The notes under the pieces: generated by a model | What the model saw: only the letters and a program-made list of their open reading frames with translations | What the model was told of the DNA's origin: nothing | The model's database searches: none | Program-made: the position numbers and the translations under genes | In this document: positions 47,240 to 56,700 of the stretch, one piece after another | How positions within the stretch are numbered: the first letter of the stretch is position 1 | How the letters are laid out: every line of letters begins with the position of its first letter | Assembly (NCBI GenBank): GCA_001899305.1 | Contig: MKWL01000023.1 | Location: 62,001 to 126,000, forward strand | DNA: 64,000 nt | From: Thiobacillus sp. 0-1251 | GTDB lineage: Bacteria; Pseudomonadota; Gammaproteobacteria; Burkholderiales; Thiobacillaceae | Reading direction: 5' to 3'

Positions 47240-47977
47240 ATGTTATCCAAGCTGAATGCAGGATGGTTTGAAACGCCGCTCGGACAGCACTTGCTGTTTC
47301 GGGAGCAACGCTATTTCGACCAGGCCGTGTCGGATGTGTTCGGCTTCAATGCGGTGCAGGTTGGCCTGCCGCAGATCGATTTCCTGCGCAACAGCCGGAT
47401 CCCGCTGCGTGTGACATGTGCGGTCGAAGCCCCCGGACGGGTGCAGGCCGATCCCATGTTCCTGCCGTTCGAGAGTCAGTCGCTCGACCTGTTGCTGTTG
47501 CCCCACGTGCTGGAATTCAGTTCCAATCCGCACCAGGTGCTGCGAGAGGCGGAGCGGGTGCTGCGTCCGGAAGGCCGCCTGGTGCTGGCCGGCTTCAACC
47601 CGCGCAGCCTGTGGGGACTGGCGCGCAAGCTGCAGGGCGGCGAACGCGGTTATCCGTGGAACGGCAGCTTCCTCAACATTTCGCGGGTGAAGGACTGGAT
47701 GGTGTTGCTGGGGCTCGAGGTGGCGGCGGGCAGCATGTGCTGCTACCGTCCGCCGGTCAACCGCGAGAACTGGCTGCGCCGTCTGCGTTTCATGGAGCCG
47801 GCCGGCGACCGCTGGTGGGCCATGGGCGGCGGCGTCTATTTCCTGCAGGCGGTCAAGCGGGTGCAGGGCATGAACATCATCCTGCCGCAGTGGACGACGC
47901 CGGTGGCGCAGCGCCTGCTGTCGCCCGCGGCCAAGGTGGTCAATCTCAAACAGTATCGGGTCCGTCGTGAACGCTGA
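47240..47977 (+). CDS. SAM-dependent methyltransferase (type 11 domain)
   Basis: 245 residues. The usual SAM loop is weak, but the second half of a class I fold is clear: [20 protein letters not shown], then [20 protein letters not shown]. The C-terminal region ([23 protein letters not shown]) is common to proteins found next to gloB and rnhA in betaproteobacteria. Substrate unknown. It overlaps rnhA by 11 bases. Confidence 0.8.
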   Translation: MLSKLNAGWFETPLGQHLLFREQRYFDQAVSDVFGFNAVQVGLPQIDFLRNSRIPLRVTCAVEAPGRVQADPMFLPFESQSLDLLLLPHVLEFSSNPHQVLREAERVLRPEGRLVLAGFNPRSLWGLARKLQGGERGYPWNGSFLNISRVKDWMVLLGLEVAAGSMCCYRPPVNRENWLRRLRFMEPAGDRWWAMGGGVYFLQAVKRVQGMNIILPQWTTPVAQRLLSPAAKVVNLKQYRVRRER

Positions 47978-48413
47978 CACCATTTATATCTACAGCGATG
48001 GCGCCTGCAAGGGCAATCCGGGCGTCGGCGGCTGGGGCGCCCTGCTGGTGGCGGGGGGACACCGCAAGGAGATCAGCGGCGGCGAGGCCAACACCACCAA
48101 CAACCGCATGGAAATGACCGCGGTGATCCGGGCGCTGGAATCGTTGAAGCGGCCCTCCACGGTCGAAGTCCATACCGATTCGCAATACGTGCAAAAAGGC
48201 ATCAGCGAATGGATGCCGGGCTGGAAGCGGCGCAATTGGCGTACCGCCGACGGCAAGCCGGTGAAAAACCAGGACCTGTGGCTGCAACTGGATGCGTTGA
48301 GCCAGCTGCATCGCATCGAATGGAAATGGGTACGCGGCCATGCGGGCCATCCCGAGAACGAACGCGCCGATGCACTGGCCAATCTGGGCGTGCTGCAGGC
48401 ACAACAACACTGA
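47967..48413 (+). CDS. rnhA: Ribonuclease HI
   Basis: 148 residues from a GTG inside the end of the methyltransferase gene. Cleaves RNA in RNA-DNA hybrids. All four acidic metal ligands are there: Asp in [11 protein letters not shown], Glu in NNRMEMTA, Asp in HTDSQYV, Asp in NERADALAN, along with the His in RGHAGHPEN. The rnhA-dnaQ neighbourhood is common; dnaQ starts 12 bases on. Confidence 0.96.
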   Translation: MNADTIYIYSDGACKGNPGVGGWGALLVAGGHRKEISGGEANTTNNRMEMTAVIRALESLKRPSTVEVHTDSQYVQKGISEWMPGWKRRNWRTADGKPVKNQDLWLQLDALSQLHRIEWKWVRGHAGHPENERADALANLGVLQAQQH

Positions 48414-48424
48414 ACATCGAAATC

Positions 48425-49129
48425 ATGCGGCAAATCATTCTCGATACTGAAACCACCGGCCTCGATCCCAACCAGGGCCATCGCATCATCGAGGTGGCGG
48501 CCGTTGAAATGGTCAACCGCCGGCTCACCGGCAACCATCTGCACCGTTATGTGAACCCGGATCGCGACATCGACGCTGGCGCCATGCAGGTGCACGGCAT
48601 CACGCCGGAATTCCTGCAGGACAAACCGCGTTTCGCCGATATCGCGCAGGAGTTCGTCGATTTCATCCGGGGCGCTGAACTCATTATCCACAACGCCCCT
48701 TTCGATGTCGGCTTCCTCAACATGGAACTGCGCTTGCTCGAAATGCCGCTGCTGACCACCTGGTGCGACGGCGTGACCGACACGCTGGCGATGGCCAAGG
48801 CCCTGCATCCCGGTCAGCGCAACAATCTGGACGCCTTGTGCAAACGCTATGGCGTCGACAATACCGCGCGTACGCTGCACGGCGCCTTGCTCGACTGCGA
48901 GTTGCTGGCAGCGGTTTACCTGGCACTGACGCGCGGCCAGGAAAGCTTGTCGATCGGGCTGGAAGTGCGCGGCGAACGGGCTGCCCAAGCTGCCGCGCGG
49001 GTACGTCCCAAGCCCATTCTGTTGCAGGCGAGCAGCGAAGAGTTGGCTGCACACGCACGCCTGCTCGAAGCCATCGCCGGGGAAAGCAAAGGGGCATGCC
49101 TGTGGGCTGAAGGGCAGGAGGGGATTTGA
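48425..49129 (+). CDS. dnaQ: DNA polymerase III epsilon subunit (proofreading exonuclease)
   Basis: 234 residues from the ATG at 48425. DEDDh exonuclease with Exo I ILDTETTGLDP, Exo II IHNAPFDVGFLN, and Exo III HGALLDCELLA. The C-terminal ~50 residues bind the alpha subunit. Corrects replication errors. Its stop overlaps a TTG start (TTGA) of the next gene. Confidence 0.95.
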   Translation: MRQIILDTETTGLDPNQGHRIIEVAAVEMVNRRLTGNHLHRYVNPDRDIDAGAMQVHGITPEFLQDKPRFADIAQEFVDFIRGAELIIHNAPFDVGFLNMELRLLEMPLLTTWCDGVTDTLAMAKALHPGQRNNLDALCKRYGVDNTARTLHGALLDCELLAAVYLALTRGQESLSIGLEVRGERAAQAAARVRPKPILLQASSEELAAHARLLEAIAGESKGACLWAEGQEGI

Positions 49130-50082
49130 CGTTTCCCGGGCGGGCGACCAGATGGCGTGCGCTCCAGCGTATCGTTCGACTGGGGGTGGCGTGCGTCTGC
49201 CTTGCCATCGTGTCGTCTCAGGCTGTTGCAGCCCGGGTGGCAGTGTTACTGAGCGACGATGCGACACCTTACCAGGAGGTGTATCAGGTCATCCGTGCCT
49301 ATCTCGACGATACCCCGCATGAGGCTGTCCGGGTATATGCCGAGGGATTGACACCCGCTGCGCTGAACGATGCTCGCCTCGTCGTGGCCGTCGGCGTGGG
49401 CGCGGCAGAGGCACTGGCCGCACTGCCCGAGCGCCCCCCTGTGCTGGCGATTCTGGTACCGCGATCGTGGTATCTCAAGACAGGGCGTGCGCGCCTGGGA
49501 AGCAGCAGCCGTCGCGGCCTGTCGGCCATTTACCTCGATCAGCCCTTCGAGCGCCAGGCACTCCTGATCCGTCTGGCCTTGCCGGACGTGCGGCGCGTGG
49601 GCGTGTTATTGAGCGCCGAGCAGAGCAGCATGGTGAACGAGTTGGACAGTGCATTGCGCGCACAGGGGCTCAGTCTGGTCTATGCCACGCTGACGCCGGA
49701 TGAACGCCTGATCACCCCGCTGGAAGCGGTCTTGACGGAAGCCGATTTGCTGCTGGCACTGCCGGATCCGCTGGTGTTCAACCGCAACACGGCACAAAGC
49801 CTTTTCCTGACCTCCTACCGCTACCGCGATCCGGTATTGGGTTATTCGCGTTCGCTGACACGGGCAGGCGCGCTTCTGTCTTTGCATTCCAGCCCGGCGC
49901 AAATCGGCCGTCAGGCCGCCGAATGGATCAGCAGCGCCATGCAGGGAGGAACGGTACGCCTGCCGCCCCCTGCCTACCCCAGTTATTTCAGCGTTTCGAT
50001 CAATGATCAGGTGGCGCGTTCGCTCGGATTCATCCTGCCGCCCGAAGCCGATCTGGAAAAGCGTTTGGAGGGGAGAAACTGA
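49126..50082 (+). CDS. Periplasmic ABC-substrate-binding-like protein
   Basis: 318 residues. The TTG at 49126, overlapping the dnaQ stop and preceded by CAGGAGGGG, is the likely start. A signal peptide follows (RIVRLGVACVCLAIVSSQAVAA). The mature part resembles the two-lobe fold of ABC_sub_bind-type proteins (AVLLSDDATPYQEVYQVIRAY, then RRVGVLLSAEQSSMVNELD, YSRSLTRAGALLSLHSSPAQ). No ABC permease accompanies it. It is coupled to the GGDEF/EAL gene by TGATG, so it may act as a periplasmic sensor for it. That role is inferred from context. Confidence 0.75.
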   Translation: MTFPGRATRWRALQRIVRLGVACVCLAIVSSQAVAARVAVLLSDDATPYQEVYQVIRAYLDDTPHEAVRVYAEGLTPAALNDARLVVAVGVGAAEALAALPERPPVLAILVPRSWYLKTGRARLGSSSRRGLSAIYLDQPFERQALLIRLALPDVRRVGVLLSAEQSSMVNELDSALRAQGLSLVYATLTPDERLITPLEAVLTEADLLLALPDPLVFNRNTAQSLFLTSYRYRDPVLGYSRSLTRAGALLSLHSSPAQIGRQAAEWISSAMQGGTVRLPPPAYPSYFSVSINDQVARSLGFILPPEADLEKRLEGRN

Positions 50083-52172
50083 TGGCACGGTCGCTGGGAA
50101 TACGGGGGCGTGTCATCGGACTGGCCATTGTGCCGGTAGCCATCATCGGTGTCCTGCTGATGTTCCAGCTCATCACGGGAAAAATCGATGATCTCGACCA
50201 GTCTCTGCGCACCCGCGCCCTGGCCATTGCGCGTCAGCTGGCGCCAGCGGCCGAGTATGGCGTCGCCTCGGGCAATATCGAAGTGCTGCAGACGCTGCTC
50301 GAAAAAGCGGCGATCGAGCCGGACGTGCGCGGCGTGGCGGTGTTCTCCGAAAACGGCCAATGGCTGGCCCAGTTCGGTCTGGGAGTGTGGGCGAATCCGT
50401 TGGAAAAACGCATGCCGACCGACCATATCTACCAGATTGAATACAAGGACCGGCTGGTCTATTACGCGCCGATCACGCGTACCGAGGTGGCGGTCGACGA
50501 CTTCAATCCGGGCGGCCGGGCTGCAGCGAAGGGGGCCCAGACCCGGCTGCTGGGCTGGGTGGGCCTGGACGTGTCGCGTAGTGCCACCATTCGAAGCCAG
50601 CGCGAGTCCATCCTGCGCAGCCTGGCGATCCTGCTGGTCGGTCTGGGCGTCAGCCTGTATCTGGCCTGGCGCATCGGTCGCCAGATTACCCGGCCGATCC
50701 TGTCCTTGACCCATACGGTCAGCCGTATCGGCGAGGGGCATCTGGACGAACGGGTTGACACGAGCGGGCAGGTCGAGCTGGGGGTGTTGCAGCGCGGCGT
50801 CAATCACATGGCCGCCCATCTGCAGGCCATGCAGGACCAGATGCAGGAGAAGATCGATCGGGCCACGGCGCGCCTGATTTATCAGGCCAGCCACGATGCG
50901 CTGACCGGGCTGATCAACCGCCGCGAGTTCGAGCAGCGCCTCGAGCGCACGCTGTTGACGGCTCTGCAGCAAGGCCGCGAACATGCGCTGTGCTACATGG
51001 ATCTCGACCAGTTCAAGGTGATCAACGATTCCTGCGGCCATGCCGCGGGCGACGAATTGCTGCGCCAGCTGGCGCTGTTGCTGAAAGGCAATCTGCGCGA
51101 ACGCGATACCCTGGCTCGCCTGGGGGGCGACGAATTCGCGCTGTTACTGGAAAACTGCAGCATTCCGGATGCGTTGGAAGTGGCAGATACCTTCCGCGCC
51201 GAGGTACAGCGTTTCCGCTTCAAATGGGGGGATCGCATTTTCTCGGTTGGCATGAGCGTGGGCATGGTGGCGATCAATGCCGACAGCGGCACTGCGGCAA
51301 ACCTGATGTCGGCGGCGGACGCGGCGTGCTATGTGGCCAAGGATCGCGGACGCAACCAGATTCACCTGTACGAGAGCCGCGACTCAGACCTGGTGCGCCA
51401 CCGTGGGGAAATGCAATGGGTGACGCGGATCCAGCGTGCACTGGAAGAGCACCGCCTGCGTCTGTCGTGGCAGGAGATCCGCCGCGCCGACGGCGTCGTG
51501 GAGTCGGTCCGTCATGTCGAATTATTGCTGCGGATGATCGACGAGGATGGCAGCGAAATCCTGCCGATGGCATTCATTCCGGCAGCGGAGCGTTATTCCA
51601 TCATGCCGGCCATCGACAGTTGGGTGATCGAGGAGACGCTGCGTCTGTGCCAGCGTTATCTGGCGAGCAAACGCGAGCGGAATTGCCTGTTTGCGGTCAA
51701 CCTGTCGGGGGCGTCGTTGAAGGACCCGGCATTCCGCCGCATGCTGCTGGCAAGTCTTGACGAGAATCCGGCCTTCGGCCCGCATCTGTGTTTCGAGATC
51801 ACCGAAACGGCTGCCATCGGCAACCTTGCCGTCGTCAACGAGTTTATCGAGGCCATGCGTGCGTTCGGCTGCAGCTTCGCGCTGGACGATTTCGGCAGCG
51901 GCCTGTCGTCCTTCACCTACCTGAAGAACCTGAACGTGGATTACCTCAAGATCGATGGCGCATTCGTGCGCGATATCGCCAACAATGCCATTGATCGCTC
52001 CATGGTCGAGGCGATTCATCGCATCGGCCACCAGATGAACCTGAGAACCGTGGCTGAATACGTCGAATCGGATCAGATCCTGGCGTTATTGCGGCAGATG
52101 GGGGTGGATTACGTGCAAGGCAACGGAATTCATCAGCCCGAGCCGCTGGAAAACCTGTGCGGCCAGACCTGA
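50082..52172 (+). CDS. Membrane GGDEF/EAL cyclic-di-GMP protein with periplasmic sensor and HAMP domain
   Basis: 696 residues. First helix about 10-32, a periplasmic region (RTRALAIARQLAPAAEYGVA and LLEKAAIEPDVRGVAVFSEN, as in BarA/YfiN-type sensors), a second helix near 170, HAMP, then GGDEF (ARLGGDEFALL) with an inhibitory RxxD site (RERD) five residues before it. The EAL domain keeps NLSG, EITE, DDFGSG, LKIDG, AEYVE and VQGNG, while the EAL triplet reads ELL (HVELLLRM). Both synthesis and breakdown of c-di-GMP are possible. It starts within the stop codon of the periplasmic-protein gene. Confidence 0.92.
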   Translation: MARSLGIRGRVIGLAIVPVAIIGVLLMFQLITGKIDDLDQSLRTRALAIARQLAPAAEYGVASGNIEVLQTLLEKAAIEPDVRGVAVFSENGQWLAQFGLGVWANPLEKRMPTDHIYQIEYKDRLVYYAPITRTEVAVDDFNPGGRAAAKGAQTRLLGWVGLDVSRSATIRSQRESILRSLAILLVGLGVSLYLAWRIGRQITRPILSLTHTVSRIGEGHLDERVDTSGQVELGVLQRGVNHMAAHLQAMQDQMQEKIDRATARLIYQASHDALTGLINRREFEQRLERTLLTALQQGREHALCYMDLDQFKVINDSCGHAAGDELLRQLALLLKGNLRERDTLARLGGDEFALLLENCSIPDALEVADTFRAEVQRFRFKWGDRIFSVGMSVGMVAINADSGTAANLMSAADAACYVAKDRGRNQIHLYESRDSDLVRHRGEMQWVTRIQRALEEHRLRLSWQEIRRADGVVESVRHVELLLRMIDEDGSEILPMAFIPAAERYSIMPAIDSWVIEETLRLCQRYLASKRERNCLFAVNLSGASLKDPAFRRMLLASLDENPAFGPHLCFEITETAAIGNLAVVNEFIEAMRAFGCSFALDDFGSGLSSFTYLKNLNVDYLKIDGAFVRDIANNAIDRSMVEAIHRIGHQMNLRTVAEYVESDQILALLRQMGVDYVQGNGIHQPEPLENLCGQT

Positions 52173-52187
52173 AGCGCGATGGTCAGT

Positions 52188-52397
52188 TCAGTCGCTCACT
52201 CCGAAGCCTGCGTCGACGATGGCCTGCACCATGGCGGCGCGCTCAACGCGGGCGGGATCGTATGTCACCCGTGCCTGGCCCGGCGTCAACGTGACAACCG
52301 CAGTTTGCACACCCGGCAGGGCTGTCAACACCTTGGTGACACTGTTGACGCAGCCGCCGCAGGTCATGCCGGTCACGGATAAAACGATTTCGTTCAT
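52188..52397 (-). CDS. Heavy-metal-associated (CopZ-like) protein
   Basis: 69 residues, single HMA domain with the metal-binding loop VTGMTCGGCVNSV. Stand-alone copies shuttle copper to P-type ATPases; no such ATPase is in the window, so its partner is elsewhere. Convergent with the GGDEF/EAL gene, 15 bases apart. Confidence 0.9.
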   Translation of the reverse strand: MNEIVLSVTGMTCGGCVNSVTKVLTALPGVQTAVVTLTPGQARVTYDPARVERAAMVQAIVDAGFGVSD

Positions 52398-52444
52398 GCG
52401 CTACCCCAAAAGAAGTTTCAGGGCACGATTTTATTCCAGTTGAA

Positions 52445-52477
52445 AAGCAAAAGCCCGCGGATTGCGTCCGCGGGCTT
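52445..52477 (-). terminator. Rho-independent terminator of flgM
   Basis: AAGCCCGCGGA (52451-52461) pairs with TCCGCGGGCTT (52467-52477), an 11-bp stem. On the minus strand it is followed by TTGCTTTTCA, a short U-rich stretch. It lies 16 bases after the flgM stop and also isolates the metal-binding gene downstream. Confidence 0.75.
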
Positions 52478-52493
52478 GCGATGGGGGCGGAAA

Positions 52494-52802
52494 TCACTTC
52501 TTGCGCGGGCGCTTGCGCAGGGTTTCCTTAGTATGGTCGATCAGGCGGTCGGCCACCACCTCGGCGTCGACCGCAAAGGTCCCGTTGGCCAGTGCGGCCT
52601 TGACCGATTCAACTTTGCCCGCATCGGTGACGTCGACCGATGCCAGCTGGGACTCGAGCGAGCGGATGCGGGTGCTGGACTCGGTCAAAGTCAGCGAATC
52701 GCCGCTGCCAGCGGTGGGGGCTGAGGTTTTGCCGGCACCTTTGCCCTTGGCTGAAGACACTTTGCTGGCGGCGGGCGGGGTGATGCGCTTGTCGATTTTC
52801 AC
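52494..52802 (-). CDS. flgM: Anti-sigma-28 factor FlgM
   Basis: 102 residues from a GTG at 52802. The N-terminal half is a disordered Ser/Gly/Ala/Lys-rich region after MKIDKRITPP. The C-terminal half carries the FlgM pattern SLESQLASVDVTDAGKVESV followed by KAALANGTFAVDAEVVADRL, which binds and inhibits sigma-28. No flagellar gene lies nearby; flgM usually neighbours flgA or flgN. 77 bases separate it from serB. Confidence 0.85.
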   Translation of the reverse strand: MKIDKRITPPAASKVSSAKGKGAGKTSAPTAGSGDSLTLTESSTRIRSLESQLASVDVTDAGKVESVKAALANGTFAVDAEVVADRLIDHTKETLRKRPRKK

Positions 52803-52879
52803 GGGGATTCCTGGTCGCGGGGGTCGATCTTATGACTGATTGGGCACTCAATGGTTTATCGGCGGCCCGCAGATTTTCT

Positions 52880-53734
52880 TTAGCCACTGCGTCCATTTTC
52901 GCCCAGCAGCGGGATCAGGCCGTCCAGACCCACCTGATTCAGTGCGTAAGCGGCCTGGGCGCGTACAACGGGCTTCGCGCGGTAGGCAATGCTGATGCCG
53001 GCTTCGGCCATCATTTTCAGGTCGTTGGCACCATCGCCCATGGCAATGACCTGTCCGCGATCCAGGCCCAGCTCGATGCGCACGCGATTGAGCCAATCGG
53101 CCTTGCCCTGGGCGTCGACGATGTCGCCGAGGACACGGCCGGTCAGTTTGCCGTCGGCCACCTCCAGCGTGTTGGCGGCGGTGTAGTCCAGCCCCAGCCG
53201 GGATTGCAGCCGTTCGGTAAAGAAAGTGAATCCCCCTGACACCAGCAGGGTCCGGATTCCGGCGGCGCGAATTGCCGCCAACAGGGTTTCCGCCCCCGGC
53301 GACAACTGTAGGCGCTCGTCATAGACGCGCTGCAGGGCCGACTGGTCGAGCCCGGCCAGCAACGACACCCGGCGGCGCAGGCTCTCGGCAAAATCGATTT
53401 CGCCGCGCATGGCCGCTTCGGTGATGGCCGAGACCTGGGGTTTCAGCCCCTGCATGTCGGCAATCTCGTCGATGCACTCGATGGTGATGAGGGTCGAGTC
53501 CATGTCCATCACCAAGAGGCCGAAGTCGTCGATGTGCCGTCCGGCCGGCACCCAGCCGCAGTCGAGAGAATTTTCCTCGCAAAACGCGGCGACCTCGGCA
53601 TGCGGCCGGTCGTCGGCGGCCACCAGCCGGAACGCGGTGAGCGAAACAGCCTCGATGGCCGTGGCGCCGGTCAGTTTGGCGAGCTGTTTGAGGCTAGGCG
53701 TGGGGATGTCGCGTCCCTGGACGATCAGATTCAT
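52880..53734 (-). CDS. serB: Phosphoserine phosphatase SerB
   Basis: 284 residues from the ATG at 53734. The frame stays open back to 54571 across mfd, but that part is a shadow of mfd. HAD fold: nucleophile Asp in LLVMDMDSTLITIECIDE, motif II Ser in LLVSGGFTFF, and motif III GDGANDLKMM. The N-terminal ~75 residues form an ACT-like domain. Last step of serine synthesis. Eight bases separate it from mfd, its upstream neighbour. Confidence 0.95.
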   Translation of the reverse strand: MNLIVQGRDIPTPSLKQLAKLTGATAIEAVSLTAFRLVAADDRPHAEVAAFCEENSLDCGWVPAGRHIDDFGLLVMDMDSTLITIECIDEIADMQGLKPQVSAITEAAMRGEIDFAESLRRRVSLLAGLDQSALQRVYDERLQLSPGAETLLAAIRAAGIRTLLVSGGFTFFTERLQSRLGLDYTAANTLEVADGKLTGRVLGDIVDAQGKADWLNRVRIELGLDRGQVIAMGDGANDLKMMAEAGISIAYRAKPVVRAQAAYALNQVGLDGLIPLLGENGRSG

Positions 53735-53742
53735 GCGGTGTG

Positions 53743-56700
53743 CTATTTCAGTAAATTGAACAGGGTAATGACGTTGGCGGCGCGTGCTTCGACGGACGAA
53801 TTGGCAGTCCAGCGCAGGCGGTTCTCGCCCGCCAGCTTGATATCGCGCCGGCTCTGGATAAGCTGGATGATGCGGCCCGGGTCGATCGGCGGCTGCGGCA
53901 CGAACTGCAGCAGGATGCTGTCCGCGTTGGCGTCCACCTTCATGATGCCGAGCGGCCTGGCGGCCAGCCGCAGGCGGTGGGTGTCGAGCAGCGCACGCGC
54001 CGGATCGGGCAGCTGGCCGAAACGGTCGACCAGTTCCTCCTGCAACTGGGTGAGCGCCTCCGCGTCGTGCACGCTCGCCAGCCGCTTGTACAGTACCAGC
54101 CGCTCGTGGACGTCGGGGCAGTAGTCCACCGGCAGCAGCGCGGGCAGATGCAGGTTGATTTCCGACACCACGCCCAGCGGCTGGTTCATGTCGGGTTCCT
54201 GGCCGGCCTTCAGGCTGGCCACTGCGCCGGCCAGCATGTCGTTGTAGAGCGAGAAGCCGACCTCGAGGATCTCGCCGCTCTGTTTTTCGCCCAGCACCTC
54301 GCCGGCACCGCGGATTTCCAGATCCTGCATGGCGAGATGGAAGCCCGAGCCCAGTTCCTCCATCAATTGAATCGCTTCCAGGCGCTTCTTCGCCTGCGGC
54401 GTGAGGGTGCGGTCTTCCTCCACCAGCAGGTAGGCGAAGGCCTGGTGGTGCGAGCGCCCGACGCGGCCCCTGAGCTGGTGCAATTGGGCGAGCCCGAACT
54501 TGTCGGCGCGGTTGATGAGGATGGTGTTGGCAGTGGGAATGTCGATGCCGGTCTCGATGATGGTGGTGCACAAGAGAATGTCGTAGCGCTGCTGGTAGAA
54601 GTCGCGGATCACCTGTTCCAGTTCGCGTTCACCCATCTGGCCGTGGCCGACGCGGATGCGCGCTTCCGGCAGCAGCTTTTCCAGCCGCTCGCGCATGGCC
54701 TCGATCGTGCTGACCTCGTTGTGCAGGAAGTACACCTGGCCGCCGCGCTTGAGTTCGCGCAGCACCGCTTCGCGGATCAGCCCGCCGGAAAACGACTGCA
54801 CGAAGGTCTTGATCGCCAGCCGCTTTTGCGGCGCCGTCGCAATGACCGAGAAATCGCGAATGCCTTCGAGCGACATCGCCAGCGTGCGCGGGATCGGGGT
54901 GGCGGTCAGCGTCAGCACATCCACCTCGGCGCGCAGCGCCTTCAGCTGTTCCTTCTGGCGCACGCCGAAGCGGTGCTCCTCGTCCATGATGACCAGCCCC
55001 AGCCGGGCGAACTTCACGTCCTTCTGGATCAGCCGGTGGGTGCCGATGACGATGTCGAGCTTGCCGTCCTTCAGCGCCTGCAGGGCCTCGGCCTGCTCCT
55101 TCGCGGTGCGGAAGCGTGACAGCTCGGCAAGCTTGACCGGCCAGGCCGAGAAGCGGTCGGAGAAATTGTTGAAGTGCTGCTCGGCCAGGAGCGTGGTCGG
55201 CACCAGCACCGCCACCTGGTAGCCGCCCATCACCGCCATGAAGGCAGCGCGCAGCGCGACCTCGGTCTTGCCGAAGCCGACGTCGCCGCACACCAGCCGG
55301 TCCATCGGCTTGCCCGCCTGCATGTCGGCCATGACGGCGGCGATCGCGGCGGCCTGGTCGGGGGTTTCCTCGTAGCCGAAGCCTTCGGCGAAGGCCTCGT
55401 AGTCGTGCGGCGAGAACTTGAATGCGTGGCCTTCGCGCGCCGCGCGCAGCGCATACAGGTTCAGCAGTTCGGCGGCCGTGTCGCGTGCGGCCTGCATGGC
55501 GCGGCGACGCGCCTTCTCCCACTGGTCGGTGCCCAGCTTGTGCAGCGGTGCGGCGCCCTCTCCGGCGCCGCTGTAGCGCGAGATCAGGTGCAGGTTGGCG
55601 ACCGGTACGTAGAGCTTGTCGCCCTTGGCGTATTCGAGTTGCAGGAATTCGGTGTCGCCGTCGCCGAGGTCCATGTTGATGAGGCCGAGGTACTGGCCGA
55701 CGCCGTACTGCGCATGCACCACCGGATCGCCGGGCTTGAGTTCCGAGAGGTCGCGCAGCAGGTTGTCGATCTGCGTCGCGCGGGCCTCGCGGGCGCGACG
55801 GGTTTTCGGCGGGATGGCATAGAGCTCGGTCTCGGTGATGACGGCGAGCGCGCCGTCGGCCGTGACGAAGCCCTCGGCCAGCGGGCCGTAGGTCAGCAGG
55901 ATACGGCCGGCCGCTTGCTGGCAGTCGGCCCAGCCCTCGCACAGCGTGGCGTCGAGTCCGTGCTCGGCAAGGTATTCGTGCAGGGTCTCGCGCCGTCCGG
56001 CCGAGGGTGCGACGATCAGCGTCGTGCCCTGGAAACCATCGATGAAGCCCTGCAGCTTGGCGACCGGGCGGGCTTCGCGGCGATCCACCGAAATGGGCGG
56101 AACCGGGCGCGCCAGCCCGGCGCCGGCCTGTTCCACGTCGAGCCGCGCGTAGGCCTTGGCCAGGCTGAAGAAGGTGTCAGTCGGCAGGAACAGTTCGGCG
56201 GGCGGCAGCAGCGGGCGGTCCTTGTCGCCCGCCAGCAGGCGATGGCGGCCCTGTGCGTCGGCCCAGAACGCCTGCCCTGCCGGGTCGAGTGCACCGTGGC
56301 TGACGAAGCGCGTGTGCCTGGGCAGATAGTCGAACAGCGTCGCCGTTTCGTCGAAGAACAGCGGCAGGTAGTACTCGATCCCGGCCGGCGCCAGACCGTT
56401 GCTGACATCCTTGTATAGCTTGGACTTGGACGGATCGCCCTCGAAGCGTTCACGGAAATTCTGGCGGAAGCGGGTGATGCCGGCCTCGTCGAGCGGGAAT
56501 TCGCGCGCGGGCAGCAGGCGTACTTCGTTGACCGGATAGATGCTGCGCTGGGTGTCGACGTCGAACGCGCGCAGCGTCTCGATCTCGTTGTCGAACAGGT
56601 CGATGCGATAGGGCAGGGCGCTGCCCATGGGGAAGAGATCGATCAGTCCGCCGCGGATCGAGAATTCGCCCGGTGCGAACACCTGGTTCACGTGGGTGTA

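Noticed and set aside
52880-54571. 563-residue open frame covering serB and part of mfd on the minus strand
   Set aside because: Only the first part (to the ATG at 53734) is SerB. The rest is the other-frame shadow of mfd, rich in Arg, Pro and His and without domains.
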